A DNA stretch of 64,000 bases from the NCBI RefSeq assembly GCF_020171845.1, contig NZ_JAIVAM010000007.1, forward strand, positions 248,001-312,000, read 5' to 3'. This DNA is from Cytobacillus kochii. Lineage in GTDB: Bacteria > Bacillota > Bacilli > Bacillales > Cytobacillaceae. Position 1 is the stretch's first letter; each line of letters begins with the position of its first letter. The translations under genes and the position numbers were made by a program. Positions 16,977 through 26,206 of this stretch are shown here, piece by piece. The notes beneath the pieces are model-generated. The model did not search any database and had not been told where the DNA came from. It worked only from the letters and a program-made list of their open reading frames with translations.

Positions 16977-17082
16977 ATGAATACGTAACCATTTTGAAAG
17001 CATAATCCCTTACCCTCTTCCATATGAGCTTGAACGACTCATGTGGAATCGCTTTACAAAAAAATGGTTACGTATTCATAAT
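16977..17082 (+). promoter_or_regulatory. Promoter with paired LacI-type operators
   Basis: Perfect 19-bp inverted copies, ATGAATACGTAACCATTTT at 16977-16995 and its complement at 17061-17079. Each copy is itself a rough palindrome about the central CG (GGTTAC|GTATTC), the usual LacI-family operator form. Candidate promoter TTTACA (17053-17058), 18 bp, CATAAT (17077-17082) places the second operator over the spacer and -10. The two centres are 84-90 bp apart, suited to looping. A hairpin TTCCATATGAG/CTCATGTGGAA lies between them. Confidence 0.75.
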
Positions 17083-17132
17083 TTAATATTCTAACTTGTA
17101 AGGGTTTACAATTAAGGAGGAGAGAAACCGTC

Positions 17133-18530
17133 ATGAAATGGAAAAACAGAAAATACGGCGAAGAATCACCGTATATCCCAGCAGGACCTTTTAAGGTTCG
17201 CTTACCTTTTATCCATTACCGTTTTGAATGGCCCGATTATGTGCAAGGACTATTAATGTGTGCTGTTGATTTATCAGCCATCCCGCTTTTAATGGAATTA
17301 CTCGGTATGCCTTTTGAAGTAGCACTCGCTATTGTTGTTTTAAATGGACTTTTTTACTTATTACATCATTTACTAGGTGATCCGGCTGTACCTGGTTGGA
17401 TAACACCAGCCATTCCTTTAATCATGCTGTACTGTCAGCAATTCCCTGAAGGACCTGAACGTGTTCACTCACTGATCGCCTTCCAATTAACACTCGGTAT
17501 TCTATCATTATTACTCGGTGCTACTGGATTGGCATCAAAGGTTGTTCGCTTTATTCCGCCCGCATTAAAAGCTGGTGTTATCCTAGGAGCTGGTTTAGCA
17601 GCTGTCATCTCTGTTTTCCAAGTTGGTGGCCGTTTTGAATTGTTCCCTTGGACCATCTCGATTGCTATTGGAATTGGGTTTTATCTTTTATTTTCAAAAC
17701 ATTTTATTCACTTCCAAAATAAGAATGTCTTTTGGAAAACGGTCGCTAAATTAGGGATATTCCCAGTAATATTATTAGCTGTTTTTATCGCTCCAATCTT
17801 TAGTGAAGCTAAATTACCTGCAATAGAATGGGGCTTTTCTTCCCCAGACTTTATTACTCTATGGAATGAATACACAGTATTTGGTATTGGTTTACCGCCT
17901 TTAATGATGTTTATTACCGCGATTCCTACAGTTTTGGCTGCATATATTGTGTTGTTTGGTGATGTATTACAAGTAAAAGCATTAGTAGAGGATGGACAAT
18001 CTAAACGTCCAGATGAAAAGGTTGAATATAATCCAAACCGTTCTCACTGGATATTTGGTATTCGAAACGGGGCAATGAGTATCATTGGACCTGATGTCAC
18101 AATGGCCGGACCAGCTTGGAGTGCGATGCAAGTTGTTATGGTTGAACGCTTTAAAAAAGGCAGAAAAGCAATGGACTCATTATACGGTGGCGTAGGCTCT
18201 TTCCGTTGGGGAACAAATACTGGATTATGGCTACTGCCAATCGTAAGTTTCGTTGAGCCTATACTAGGTGTTGCGATGGCATTAACTCTTCTTATTCAAG
18301 GATATGTAAGTGTGAAAGTTGGTATTTTAGAAGCACGAAGTCAAAAAGATCTTGGTGTAGCTGGGATTGTCGCAGCTGTTCTATGTATTAAAGGCGCTGC
18401 TTGGGCGTTTGCGGTAGGTATTATTCTTTGTCTATTATTATACGGAAAAGATTTCTTTAAAGGAGAAATCGACAAAACGTTTAATAAAGATAGTGAAGAT
18501 CTCAAAAATCAAGAAAAGCAGGTGAGTTAA
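17133..18530 (+). CDS. NCS2-like multi-pass permease
   Basis: 465 residues with about 12-14 hydrophobic helices. The motifs WITPAIPLIMLY, SKVVRFIPPALKAGVILGAG and SIIGPDVTMAGPAWSAMQV echo NCS2/xanthine-uracil permeases (QxxG-type and central P-A-rich helices), although the cytoplasmic start KWKNRKYGEESPYIPAGPF is distinctive. A ribosome site AAGGAGGAG precedes the ATG. It heads an operon with aldehyde and alcohol dehydrogenases, which suggests uptake of a hydroxylated or aldehyde-yielding carbon source rather than a nucleobase. Substrate unknown. Confidence 0.75.
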   Translation: MKWKNRKYGEESPYIPAGPFKVRLPFIHYRFEWPDYVQGLLMCAVDLSAIPLLMELLGMPFEVALAIVVLNGLFYLLHHLLGDPAVPGWITPAIPLIMLYCQQFPEGPERVHSLIAFQLTLGILSLLLGATGLASKVVRFIPPALKAGVILGAGLAAVISVFQVGGRFELFPWTISIAIGIGFYLLFSKHFIHFQNKNVFWKTVAKLGIFPVILLAVFIAPIFSEAKLPAIEWGFSSPDFITLWNEYTVFGIGLPPLMMFITAIPTVLAAYIVLFGDVLQVKALVEDGQSKRPDEKVEYNPNRSHWIFGIRNGAMSIIGPDVTMAGPAWSAMQVVMVERFKKGRKAMDSLYGGVGSFRWGTNTGLWLLPIVSFVEPILGVAMALTLLIQGYVSVKVGILEARSQKDLGVAGIVAAVLCIKGAAWAFAVGIILCLLLYGKDFFKGEIDKTFNKDSEDLKNQEKQVS

Positions 18531-18532
18531 TT

Positions 18533-19954
18533 ATGAAGAAACAATTATATATCAATGGTGAATGGAGAGACTCAGCAAACTATGCTGACCTCCTCTCTCC
18601 CTATACAAATAAAGTGATTGCGCAAATTCCACAAGCTTCAAAGGAGGAAGTGGAAGAAACCATTGAGATGGCGCATCAAAAAAGAAAAGAGATGGCTCGT
18701 TTGACTGCCTACGAGCGTGCAGAAATATTAGAAGAGCTTGTTCTATTATTTAAGGAAAATCGACAAAAAGCTGCTGAAATCATTTCTTTAGAATCAGCGA
18801 AACCATTGAAATTCTCACTAGGTGAAATTGACCGTACGATTGAGACATATAAATTCGCAGCTGAGGAAGCAAAACGCTTAACAGGAGAAATGATTCCGAT
18901 GGACGCAGCCAAAAACGGAGCTAATCGGTTCGGCTATACAATCGAGGAACCGATTGGCGTAATTGGTGCCATTACACCATTTAATTTTCCACAAAATTTA
19001 GTAGCACATAAAGTGGGACCAGCGATTGCCTCTGGAAACCCGATTGTATTAAAACCAGCATCGCAAACACCATTATCTGCTCTATTTCTTGCTGAACTCC
19101 TTGACCAAACTTCTTTACCCAAGGGTGCATTTAACGTAGTTACTGGCAGTGGTCGTATTGTCGGAGATGCCCTTGTCGAGAATCCGCTTGTGAAAATGAT
19201 TACTTTCACTGGTAGCCCAGCCGTTGGTATTGGTATTCGCAATAAAGCAGGACTAAAGAAAGTTGCACTAGAACTCGGCTCTAATGCAGGACTGATTATT
19301 GATAGAAACGTAGACTTAGAAGAAATCGTAGCTAAATGTGTAACAGGTGCCTTTTCTAACCAAGGGCAAGTCTGTATTTCTCTGCAACGTACGTACGTAC
19401 TAGAAGAGATTTTCCCTGCGTTCATTGAAAAGTTTGCCGAAGCTACTCAGGCATTAACAATCGGTGATCCCATGCATGCAACAACTGACCTATCAGCGAT
19501 GATTCATCCAGCTGAACAGGAGCGCGCATTGAGTTGGGTTGATGAAGCAGTCTCCTTAGGAGCAGAGATTATTACAGGCGGAAAAATTGAAAATGGCGTA
19601 TTTTTACCAACCATCTTAACGAATGTCGATGCGACTGCAAAGGTTTCTTGCCAAGAAGTGTTTGCCCCTATTGTTATTGTTAACCGTATCTCTTCAATTG
19701 AAGATGGTATTATTGCAATCAATGATTCTGACTATGGTTTGCAGGCTGGGATTTTCACTAATGATATTCAAACTGCCTTCCATGCTTCTAAAGCACTTGA
19801 AGTGGGCGGCGTGATGATTAATGATATTCCAACCTATCGTGTAGACCAAATGCCATATGGCGGAGTGAAAGAAAGCGGTACGGGCAAAGAAGGTTTGAAA
19901 TACGCGATTCACGAAATGACAGAAACAAAATTAATTGTTTGGAACCAAAATTAA
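18533..19954 (+). CDS. NAD(P)-dependent aldehyde dehydrogenase
   Basis: 473 residues. The ALDH fold is clear: TPFNFPQNLVAHKVGPAIAS with the catalytic-site Asn, KPASQTP, TFTGSPAVGIGIR, the general-base Glu in VALELGSNAG, the catalytic Cys in NQGQVCISLQR near residue 284, and C-terminal MPYGGVKESGTGKEG. The sequence is close to lactaldehyde, sulfolactaldehyde and phosphonoacetaldehyde-type dehydrogenases. It starts 2 bp after the permease stop with AGGTGAG upstream and precedes the iron alcohol dehydrogenase by 17 bp. It should convert the aldehyde made by that enzyme to an acid. Confidence 0.9.
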   Translation: MKKQLYINGEWRDSANYADLLSPYTNKVIAQIPQASKEEVEETIEMAHQKRKEMARLTAYERAEILEELVLLFKENRQKAAEIISLESAKPLKFSLGEIDRTIETYKFAAEEAKRLTGEMIPMDAAKNGANRFGYTIEEPIGVIGAITPFNFPQNLVAHKVGPAIASGNPIVLKPASQTPLSALFLAELLDQTSLPKGAFNVVTGSGRIVGDALVENPLVKMITFTGSPAVGIGIRNKAGLKKVALELGSNAGLIIDRNVDLEEIVAKCVTGAFSNQGQVCISLQRTYVLEEIFPAFIEKFAEATQALTIGDPMHATTDLSAMIHPAEQERALSWVDEAVSLGAEIITGGKIENGVFLPTILTNVDATAKVSCQEVFAPIVIVNRISSIEDGIIAINDSDYGLQAGIFTNDIQTAFHASKALEVGGVMINDIPTYRVDQMPYGGVKESGTGKEGLKYAIHEMTETKLIVWNQN

Positions 19955-19971
19955 TTAGAGGAGTGACCATC

Positions 19972-21162
19972 ATGTCTGAAAAAATCACCTTTACCCCTAT
20001 AAGCTACACGGGCTGGGATGCCCTTTCCCACCTCGTTGAAGAAGTAGAAAAGTTTAACGTCAAAAAAATCCTTGTGATTACTGACCCTTTTTTAAAAGAA
20101 ATTGGCTTAACGGATAAAGTGACACACCCACTTAATGAGGCAGGATATATCACTGATGTTTACACTGATGTTGTTCCTGAACCACCACTTGCTGTTGGGG
20201 AAAAACTGGTCTCCTATACGCGCGAACACGCTTTTGATATGGTCATCGGCATCGGTGGCGGAAGTGCACTTGACTTAACAAAATTAGCTGGCGTTATCGC
20301 TGTTCATGAAGGTGATGTAGCTGATTATTTAAATCTAACCGGCACAAAATCGATTACAAAAAAAGGATTACCGAGCATCTTAATTCCAACTACATCTGGA
20401 ACAGGATCAGAAGTAACAAATATCTCCGTCCTTTCATTGGAAACAACAAAAGATGTCGTCACGCATGATTATTTACTTGCAGATGTAGCTATTGTTGACC
20501 CAGCACTCACAATGTCTCTTCCTGCAAAGGTAACAGCTGCTACTGGTATCGATGCCCTTACACATGCGATTGAAGCATATGTGTCTAAAAATGCGAGCCC
20601 AGTCACGGACGCTTTAGCACTCCAGGCCATTCGCCTAATCAGTCAATCCATCCGCACAGCTGTTCATCATGGCGACAATAAACAAGCACGCATTGACTTG
20701 AGCTATGGGAGTTATTTAGCTGGTATTGCCTTCTTTAACGCAGGTGTAGCTGGGGTTCATGCACTTGCTTATCCACTAGGCGGTCAATTCCATATTGCCC
20801 ATGGTGATTCAAACGCTGTTCTTCTGCCATATGTGATGGGCTATATTCGTTCAGCATGTGAAAAAAGGATGAAGGATATTCTCGATACAATGGGCTTTAG
20901 CTCTACCCATCTTTCACAAGAAGAAGCTTCCCACCGCTGTGTAGAAGAATTAAAACGCTTAGTCGAAGATGTTGGCATCCCGTCTTCTTTAAAAGGGTTT
21001 AACATTGGCCATGATGCACTTGATTCTTTAACAGAAGATGCGACAAAACAAACTCGTTTACTCGCTCGAAGTCCAATGGAATTGTGTAAAGAAGATATTT
21101 ATACAATTTATGAAGCCGCCTTTGAGGGTAAAGTAGTTGATCAAAGGCTAGTAAAAGCATGA
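19972..21162 (+). CDS. Iron-containing alcohol dehydrogenase
   Basis: 396 residues from ATG 19972, preceded by GAGGAGTGA; the longer frame from 19939 would overlap the aldehyde dehydrogenase. NAD-binding GIGGGSALDLTK near residue 90, TTSGTGSEVT near 140, and metal ligands in ATGIDALTHAIEAY and HALAYPLGGQFHIAHGDSN are diagnostic for group III alcohol dehydrogenases. It probably oxidises the imported alcohol (or reduces the aldehyde). Together with the aldehyde dehydrogenase it forms an alcohol-aldehyde-acid module controlled by the upstream LacI protein. A terminator follows directly. Confidence 0.92.
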   Translation: MSEKITFTPISYTGWDALSHLVEEVEKFNVKKILVITDPFLKEIGLTDKVTHPLNEAGYITDVYTDVVPEPPLAVGEKLVSYTREHAFDMVIGIGGGSALDLTKLAGVIAVHEGDVADYLNLTGTKSITKKGLPSILIPTTSGTGSEVTNISVLSLETTKDVVTHDYLLADVAIVDPALTMSLPAKVTAATGIDALTHAIEAYVSKNASPVTDALALQAIRLISQSIRTAVHHGDNKQARIDLSYGSYLAGIAFFNAGVAGVHALAYPLGGQFHIAHGDSNAVLLPYVMGYIRSACEKRMKDILDTMGFSSTHLSQEEASHRCVEELKRLVEDVGIPSSLKGFNIGHDALDSLTEDATKQTRLLARSPMELCKEDIYTIYEAAFEGKVVDQRLVKA

Positions 21163-21166
21163 TGAT

Positions 21167-21206
21167 AAAAAAGGGGTGCAATTCATTACTTGCATCCCTT
21201 TTTTAT
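21167..21206 (+). terminator. Rho-independent terminator
   Basis: AAAAAGGGGTGCAA and TTGCATCCCTTTTTT arms with an 8-nt loop, 4 bp after the alcohol dehydrogenase stop. Ends the LacI-controlled operon. Confidence 0.9.
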
Positions 21207-21242
21207 TAGATAAGAAAGTATAAAATTTTTCAATGAGTTTTC

Positions 21243-21362
21243 ATGTCTAGCTCCAGGCGCCATCGGCTCGAGGTCATAAGCCAATCCGTCAAAAAGGTTA
21301 AAGAACAACCTTTCCGCCGGCTCGTCTTATGCTTGTCGACGATTACGGGCGCCTTGCGCTTT
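21243..21362. repeat. GC-rich dispersed intergenic repeat element
   Basis: About 120 bp, clearly more GC-rich than its surroundings, beginning TGTCTAGCTCCAGGCGCC and ending GGGCGCCTTGCGCTTTTC. Internal pairs include AAAGGTT/AACCTTT and GGTCATAAGCC/CTTATGC. I recognise this as a structured intergenic repeat widespread in Bacillaceae genomes. It lies just after the alcohol dehydrogenase terminator and before the stop of the convergent gene. It does not encode a protein. Confidence 0.7.
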
Positions 21363-21367
21363 TCTTA

Positions 21368-21955
21368 TTAATCTGTTTTCAATTCATAATTAGCTACTCG
21401 ATTCTCTTTAAATGTAATGATTAGCCATTCACTATCAATACTAATGATACTCCTTTCATTACCCAAATAATAAACGATGTTATTGTCACTCTTAAAATAC
21501 GTGTTTTCTGTTGGTGTTCCTAGTTTTTCAATTACTTCGTTATAATGTCTATTTTTTAAATCATACGTATTTAATAAATCGTCTATCATTCCCACTCGTT
21601 CGTGTGGATTATTTCTCCAATCCATTTCATTAAATTTGGCATGAACGCCATTAAATACTAGTAGGCTAATCAAAGCGATTGGCCATACCCATGCTAAAGA
21701 AAACAACCAAAGTTGTTTGGGCTTCTCCCTCCTATTTGGACGTAAGCGTTTTATCGCAAACCACACGCATAAAAAATACAATACACTTGGTAAAATGACA
21801 TATAGCATCGTATGAAGATTCATATGAGCATCAGCAACCGAAAACAAAATGAACAGTAGAAGATTAACCATCAAGTACAATATCGTTACGATAACTAGAA
21901 GAGGAAAAACAGCTTGAGTGAACTTCATAAATTTGAATAACCTCCTTATATTCAT
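21368..21955 (-). CDS. Membrane protein, 195 residues, unknown
   Basis: Three N-terminal hydrophobic helices (AVFPLLVIVTILYLMVNLLL, LHTMLYVILPSVLYFLCVWF, LWLFSLAWVWPIALISLLVF) with an Arg-rich loop (KRLRPNRREKPK), then an outside domain of about 90 residues with RVGMIDDLLNTYDLKNRHY and YKSDNNIVYYLGNERSIIS-like beta structure. The C-terminal part, with pairing of a linker helix and SIDSEWLIITFKENRV, resembles small lipoprotein-like beta domains found in Bacillus membrane proteins. Not recognised further. Start ATG 21955 with a GGAGGTTAT site. Confidence 0.7.
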   Translation of the reverse strand: MNIRRLFKFMKFTQAVFPLLVIVTILYLMVNLLLFILFSVADAHMNLHTMLYVILPSVLYFLCVWFAIKRLRPNRREKPKQLWLFSLAWVWPIALISLLVFNGVHAKFNEMDWRNNPHERVGMIDDLLNTYDLKNRHYNEVIEKLGTPTENTYFKSDNNIVYYLGNERSIISIDSEWLIITFKENRVANYELKTD

Positions 21956-22206
21956 TTGGTATTATTATACATTCATTCAAAATGATATTGGTAGTCATCT
22001 AGAGTGATTGTTTTCACACGGTCAGGGGAGGCGACCACGGCATTATGGTGGCTATTAGTTATTCTCCTAGATAAAAGGTAAAGGCAGTGGCTGCTCCTTT
22101 GCGGTGCTCTCTAATTACATACCAACTGTCAGTGTCATGCTAGAGATGTACGTATTTGATTATTTCAGTAAGTGCAAAATGAAATAAATGATGTGGGGTT
22201 TTATGG

Positions 22207-22790
22207 GGGTTGCCAACACATCTTAGAAGGTTTTACATCTCTTGTATGCGCATTTTCTTTTTGCCAACACATCTTAGCTGGTTTTTCATCTGTTGTGTGT
22301 GCATTTTCTTTTTGCCAACACATCATAGCTGGTTTTTCATCTCTTGTGTTCGCATTTTCTTTTTTGCCAACACATCTTAGACGGTTTTTCATCTCTTGTG
22401 TGCGCATTTTCTTTTTGCCAACACATCTTGACTGTTTTCTCATCTCTTGTGTGCGCATTTTCTTTTTGCCAACACATCTTAGACGGTTTTTCATTTCTTG
22501 TGTGCGCATTTTCCTTTTGCCAACACATCTTGACTGTTTTCTCATCTCTTGTGTGCGCATTTTCCTTTTGCCAACACATCTTAGACGGTTTTTCATTTCT
22601 TGTGTGCGCATTTTCTTTTTGCCAACACATCTTAGACGGGTTTTTCATCTCTTGTGTGCGCATTTTCCTTTTGCCAACACACCTTGGCGGGTTTTTCATC
22701 TCTTGTGTGCGTATTTTCCTTTTGCCAACACATCTTAGCCGGGTTTTCATCTGTTGTGTGTGCATTTTCTTTTTGACTATACATCTTGGC
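22207..22790. repeat. 51-bp tandem minisatellite, array 2
   Basis: About 11 units plus a partial one, period 51 bp (single-base insertions make two units 52). Core pieces are TTTTTGCCAACACATCTTAG, ACGGTTTTTCATCTCTTG and TGTGCGCATTTTC. Segment TTTTGSCAACWCAYCT and TTTTCATC recur at matching places in array 1. It lies in the divergent space between the membrane-protein gene and the Fur-controlled operon. Reading frames across it are repeat artefacts. Confidence 0.95.
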
Positions 22791-22984
22791 AGTTACCTCA
22801 TGAAAGTTTATACTCTTCCATGATTATGTCAGGTGATCCTCGTTTCTATGTTCCCCCATTCCTGGATTTCCTTTAAACAATGATTTCTTCTTTTGTAAAT
22901 TTTCCACATGACAGGATCCTATCAAAAATAGCTTGATTGCCTTGATCATTCACCTATAAAGTTATTATAAATTTCCGAAAGTGA

Positions 22985-23036
22985 TTGACTTCTACTCTAG
23001 GTAATTATACACTGAATGAGAATGATTATCGTTATT
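22985..23036 (+). promoter_or_regulatory. Promoter and Fur box of siderophore operon
   Basis: TGAGAATGATTATCG at 23017-23031 matches the 7-1-7 Fur consensus TGATAATNATTATCA at 13 of 15 positions. A candidate promoter lies just upstream: TTGACT at 22985, 17 bp, TACACT at 23008. Iron-dependent repression of the transporter operon is expected. Confidence 0.8.
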
Positions 23037-23086
23037 AAATTACTACATACGATTGTCACAGTTTAATAGAAGAGAAGGGGAAAAAA

Positions 23087-24151
23087 ATGAAAGCAAAGAA
23101 GTCGTTCTTATTACTACTATTACTGGTATCTACCGCCATGTTTGCCTTAATTGGTTGCTCAAATAATGAATCAACTGCTTCTGAAGATGAAAAAGATAAA
23201 GAGGTGGAAACAACTACAGATCAACCATCCGAAACAGAATATCCAATTACAATTGAACATGCTTTTGGGGAAACAGTGATTGAAGAAAAACCTGAAAGAG
23301 TGGCAACAATTCAATGGGCGAACCATGATGTTGTACTAGCCCTAGGCGTTGAGCCTGTCGGTTTTTCTGCAGCAAACTATGGTGTAGAAGATGGTAGTGG
23401 CTTACTTCCATGGACTACGAAGAAACTTGAAGAACTTGATATTAAAGATCCTAATATTTATCAAGATACAGATGGTCTTGATTTTGAAGCGATTGCAGAC
23501 TCCAATCCAGATGTTATACTTGCTGGTTACTCTGGAATTACACAAGAAGATTACGATTTATTAACACAAATTGCACCAGTTGTCGCATATCCAACTACTC
23601 CTTGGACAACAACATGGCGTGAACAAGTGCTTCTTAATGCCAAAGGGATGGGTATGGAGAAAGAAGGAGAACAACTCATTAAAGATACAGAGGATTTAGT
23701 TGCGGAAAAAGTTGCAGAGTATCCTGAATTAAAGGGAAAGAAAGTAGTTTGGGCTAACTTCTCAGCAAACGATTTGTCTCAGTTCCACCTCTATACACCT
23801 GCTGATCCACGTGTATCTTTCCTTATGGAAATGGGATTAGAAACACCTGAGAGTATTACCAATCTAATCGAAGATGAAAATGCATTCTCTTTATCTTTGA
23901 GTGCTGAAAATGCTGATGTACTTAATGATGCTGATATTATCATCGGTTATAATGATGAAAGCACATATGATGCAGTAAAAGCAGACGCTCGTCTTGGCAA
24001 AATTAAAGCTATAGAAAGAGGATCGGTTGTCTTTATTGGTAACAACACACCACTTGCAGCTTCCGGGAACCCTAACCCGCTTTCTATCGAATATACAATC
24101 GATGAATACTTAGAATTAATCGCAGATGCGGTTGAGAAAGTTGATGAATAA
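23087..24151 (+). CDS. Iron-siderophore ABC transporter substrate-binding lipoprotein
   Basis: 354 residues. Lipoprotein signal with lipobox LIGC (Cys24) and an acidic linker rich in Glu/Asp/Thr. The FecB/FhuD-type fold is visible: FGETVIEEKPERVATIQWAN near residue 62, a conserved IADSNPDVILAGYSGI, and the C-terminal SIEYTIDEYLELIADAVEKV. Resembles the YfiY/YhfQ group that binds hydroxamate or citrate-type siderophores. Ribosome site AAGAGAAGGGG upstream. First gene of a four-gene operon whose members overlap by a few bases. Confidence 0.9.
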   Translation: MKAKKSFLLLLLLVSTAMFALIGCSNNESTASEDEKDKEVETTTDQPSETEYPITIEHAFGETVIEEKPERVATIQWANHDVVLALGVEPVGFSAANYGVEDGSGLLPWTTKKLEELDIKDPNIYQDTDGLDFEAIADSNPDVILAGYSGITQEDYDLLTQIAPVVAYPTTPWTTTWREQVLLNAKGMGMEKEGEQLIKDTEDLVAEKVAEYPELKGKKVVWANFSANDLSQFHLYTPADPRVSFLMEMGLETPESITNLIEDENAFSLSLSAENADVLNDADIIIGYNDESTYDAVKADARLGKIKAIERGSVVFIGNNTPLAASGNPNPLSIEYTIDEYLELIADAVEKVDE

Positions 24152-25178
24152 TTTAATTGAAAAGCAAGTCCCAAAAAGGCATCTACCAAAGCATCTGATA
24201 ATTGTGCTCGTCGCATCTATCATTCTACTATGCTTATGTGTTGTTGCCTCTTTGGCATTTGGCGCAAGGTTTGTATCATGGAATGAGTTACTTACCGGTC
24301 TATTTCACCCAGAAATAGAATCATTTAGTTCAAGTGTTGTGCAAGAACGTATCCCTCGTACGATTTTTAGTTTATTATGCGGTGCTGCTCTTGGTGTTTC
24401 CGGTGCACTCATGCAATCTGTAACAAGAAATCCAATTGCTGACCCTAGTATTCTTGGCGTAAATACAGGGGCAGCGCTTTTTGTCGTCTGTGGGATAGCT
24501 TTTTTTCAAATTAGCAGTGCAGCTGAATATATTTGGTTTGCGATTGTTGGAGCTATGCTAACAGCGATTTTTGTATATGGAATTGGTTCAATGGGGAGTT
24601 CAGGTGCGACCCCACTTAAGCTCGTCTTAGCTGGGGCAGCAACAAGTGCCGCTCTCTCTTCCCTCGTTAGTGCCATTATGCTATCTCGTACATATGTCAT
24701 GGATCAATTTAGATTTTGGCAAGTAGGTAGTGTAGGATCTGCTAACTGGAACTTAATCCTCACTTTTTTACCTTTTTTAGTTGTAGGTATTTTGCTTGCG
24801 ATCATGACTGCTTCTGCTTTGAATGCATTAGCACTCGGTGACGAAGTGGCTACCGGACAAGGTGTCAGAACCGGTATGATTCGTTTAATCGCTGCATTTG
24901 CAGGGGTTATTTTATGTGGTGCCGCAACTGCGCTAGCCGGTCCAATTGGCTTTGTCGGTTTATTAGCGATGCACCTGATGAGACTCATTCTAGGTGCTGA
25001 TCTTAGATTCACCATTCCCATGTCGGCAATATCAGGTGCAGTCATTTTAACAATCGCAGATATCGCTGGTCGTATCATCGGTAGCCCAGGGGAGTTAGAA
25101 GCTGGAGTTGTTACAGCCTTTATTGGAGCGCCTTTATTAATATTTTTAGCGATTAGAATGAAGGTGCGTTCACTATGA
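24144..25178 (+). CDS. FecCD-type siderophore permease 1
   Basis: 344 residues from ATG 24144, which overlaps the stop of the binding-protein gene; the frame is open to an earlier ATG at 24126. About ten helices. Family motifs are RIPRTIFSLLCGAALGVSGALMQ, TRNPIADPSILGVNTGA, and GPIGFVGLLAMHLMRLILG, as in FecC/FhuB/YfiZ. Pairs with the next permease to form the channel. Start choice rests on the usual 8-bp overlap with the preceding gene; the ribosome site is weak. Confidence 0.9.
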   Translation: MNNLIEKQVPKRHLPKHLIIVLVASIILLCLCVVASLAFGARFVSWNELLTGLFHPEIESFSSSVVQERIPRTIFSLLCGAALGVSGALMQSVTRNPIADPSILGVNTGAALFVVCGIAFFQISSAAEYIWFAIVGAMLTAIFVYGIGSMGSSGATPLKLVLAGAATSAALSSLVSAIMLSRTYVMDQFRFWQVGSVGSANWNLILTFLPFLVVGILLAIMTASALNALALGDEVATGQGVRTGMIRLIAAFAGVILCGAATALAGPIGFVGLLAMHLMRLILGADLRFTIPMSAISGAVILTIADIAGRIIGSPGELEAGVVTAFIGAPLLIFLAIRMKVRSL

Positions 25179-26206
25179 GACATCCATTATTAACCGTTAT
25201 TAAACAAGGACGAATAAAAAGAAGACAGCGCTGGTTACTGATTAATAGCATACTCTTTGCTACATCCTTAGCATTATGCTGTGCCATGCTTATGTTTGGT
25301 AACTCCTATTATCCGCCACAAGAGATTTGGAGTGCACTAACAGGGAATGCTGCTGGCGGTGCTTCCTTTGCCGTCAATACAATCCGCTTCCCGAGAATGT
25401 TAGCTGGTTTTTTTGCTGGTATTGCTTTCGGCATAGCTGGGAATACATTCCAAACGATGCTAAGGAACCCGCTTGCTAACCCCGATATTCTGGGTATTAC
25501 TGCTGGTTCAAGTGTGGCAGCTTTAATTTGTATTCTTATTTTCCATACAAGTAACACGGTCGTATCTATTGCATCTGTCATTGCCGGATTATTAACGGTT
25601 TTCCTTATTTTTATTTTATCTAAAGGAAAATCTTTTTCCATCGGACGATTAATACTAGTCGGTATTGGTATCCAAGCTATGTTGAGTGCAGCCATTTCTT
25701 TTCTATTAATGCGAGGGGCGCAAGAAGATATACCTACTGCCTTACGATGGTTAAACGGCAGCTTGAATGGTGCTCAGCTAGATTCAACGATTCCATTAAT
25801 GATTACTGTCATCCTATGCGCGCCTATTGTTGCCATTTTGGGTAGACAGCTTGGGATTCTTGAATTAGGTGAAGAATCCGCGACATCGCTCGGACTGAAT
25901 ACGAATCAAACAAGAATACTCCTTGTACTAACTTCGGTCGCCATGCTAGCCATTGCCACCGCAACGACCGGACCGATTGCTTTCGTTGCCTTTTTAGCTG
26001 GACCGATTGCCAAAAGACTAGTTGGTGTCGGGTATTCTAATGTCATTCCTGCAGGTCTCGTTGGTGTGAATCTTGTTTTAGCAGCTGACTTGATTGGTCA
26101 GTTTGCTTTTACAACTAGATATCCTGTTGGTATTATTACTGGATTACTCGGGGCACCATATCTAATTTACTTACTTATCCGTATGAATCGAAAGGGTAGT
26201 TTATAA
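25175..26206 (+). CDS. FecCD-type siderophore permease 2
   Basis: 343 residues, ATGA overlap with permease 1. Motifs FPRMLAGFFAGIAFGIAGNTFQTMLRNPLANPDILGI and GPIAFVAFLAGPIAKRLVG mark the FecD/YfhA partner. A positively charged N-terminus (KQGRIKRRQRW) precedes the first helix. The two permeases plus one ATPase dimer make the importer. Confidence 0.9.
   Translation: MRHPLLTVIKQGRIKRRQRWLLINSILFATSLALCCAMLMFGNSYYPPQEIWSALTGNAAGGASFAVNTIRFPRMLAGFFAGIAFGIAGNTFQTMLRNPLANPDILGITAGSSVAALICILIFHTSNTVVSIASVIAGLLTVFLIFILSKGKSFSIGRLILVGIGIQAMLSAAISFLLMRGAQEDIPTALRWLNGSLNGAQLDSTIPLMITVILCAPIVAILGRQLGILELGEESATSLGLNTNQTRILLVLTSVAMLAIATATTGPIAFVAFLAGPIAKRLVGVGYSNVIPAGLVGVNLVLAADLIGQFAFTTRYPVGIITGLLGAPYLIYLLIRMNRKGSL

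Noticed and set aside
16977-17079. Miniature inverted-repeat transposon
   Set aside because: The 19-bp inverted repeats lack obvious target duplications and each is a CG-centred palindrome placed at a promoter after a LacI gene, so operators are the better reading; not fully excluded.
22172-22823. Frames across array 2, including Cys-rich periodic peptides
   Set aside because: Same repeat artefact; single-base insertions in some units shift the frame without consequence, which argues against coding.
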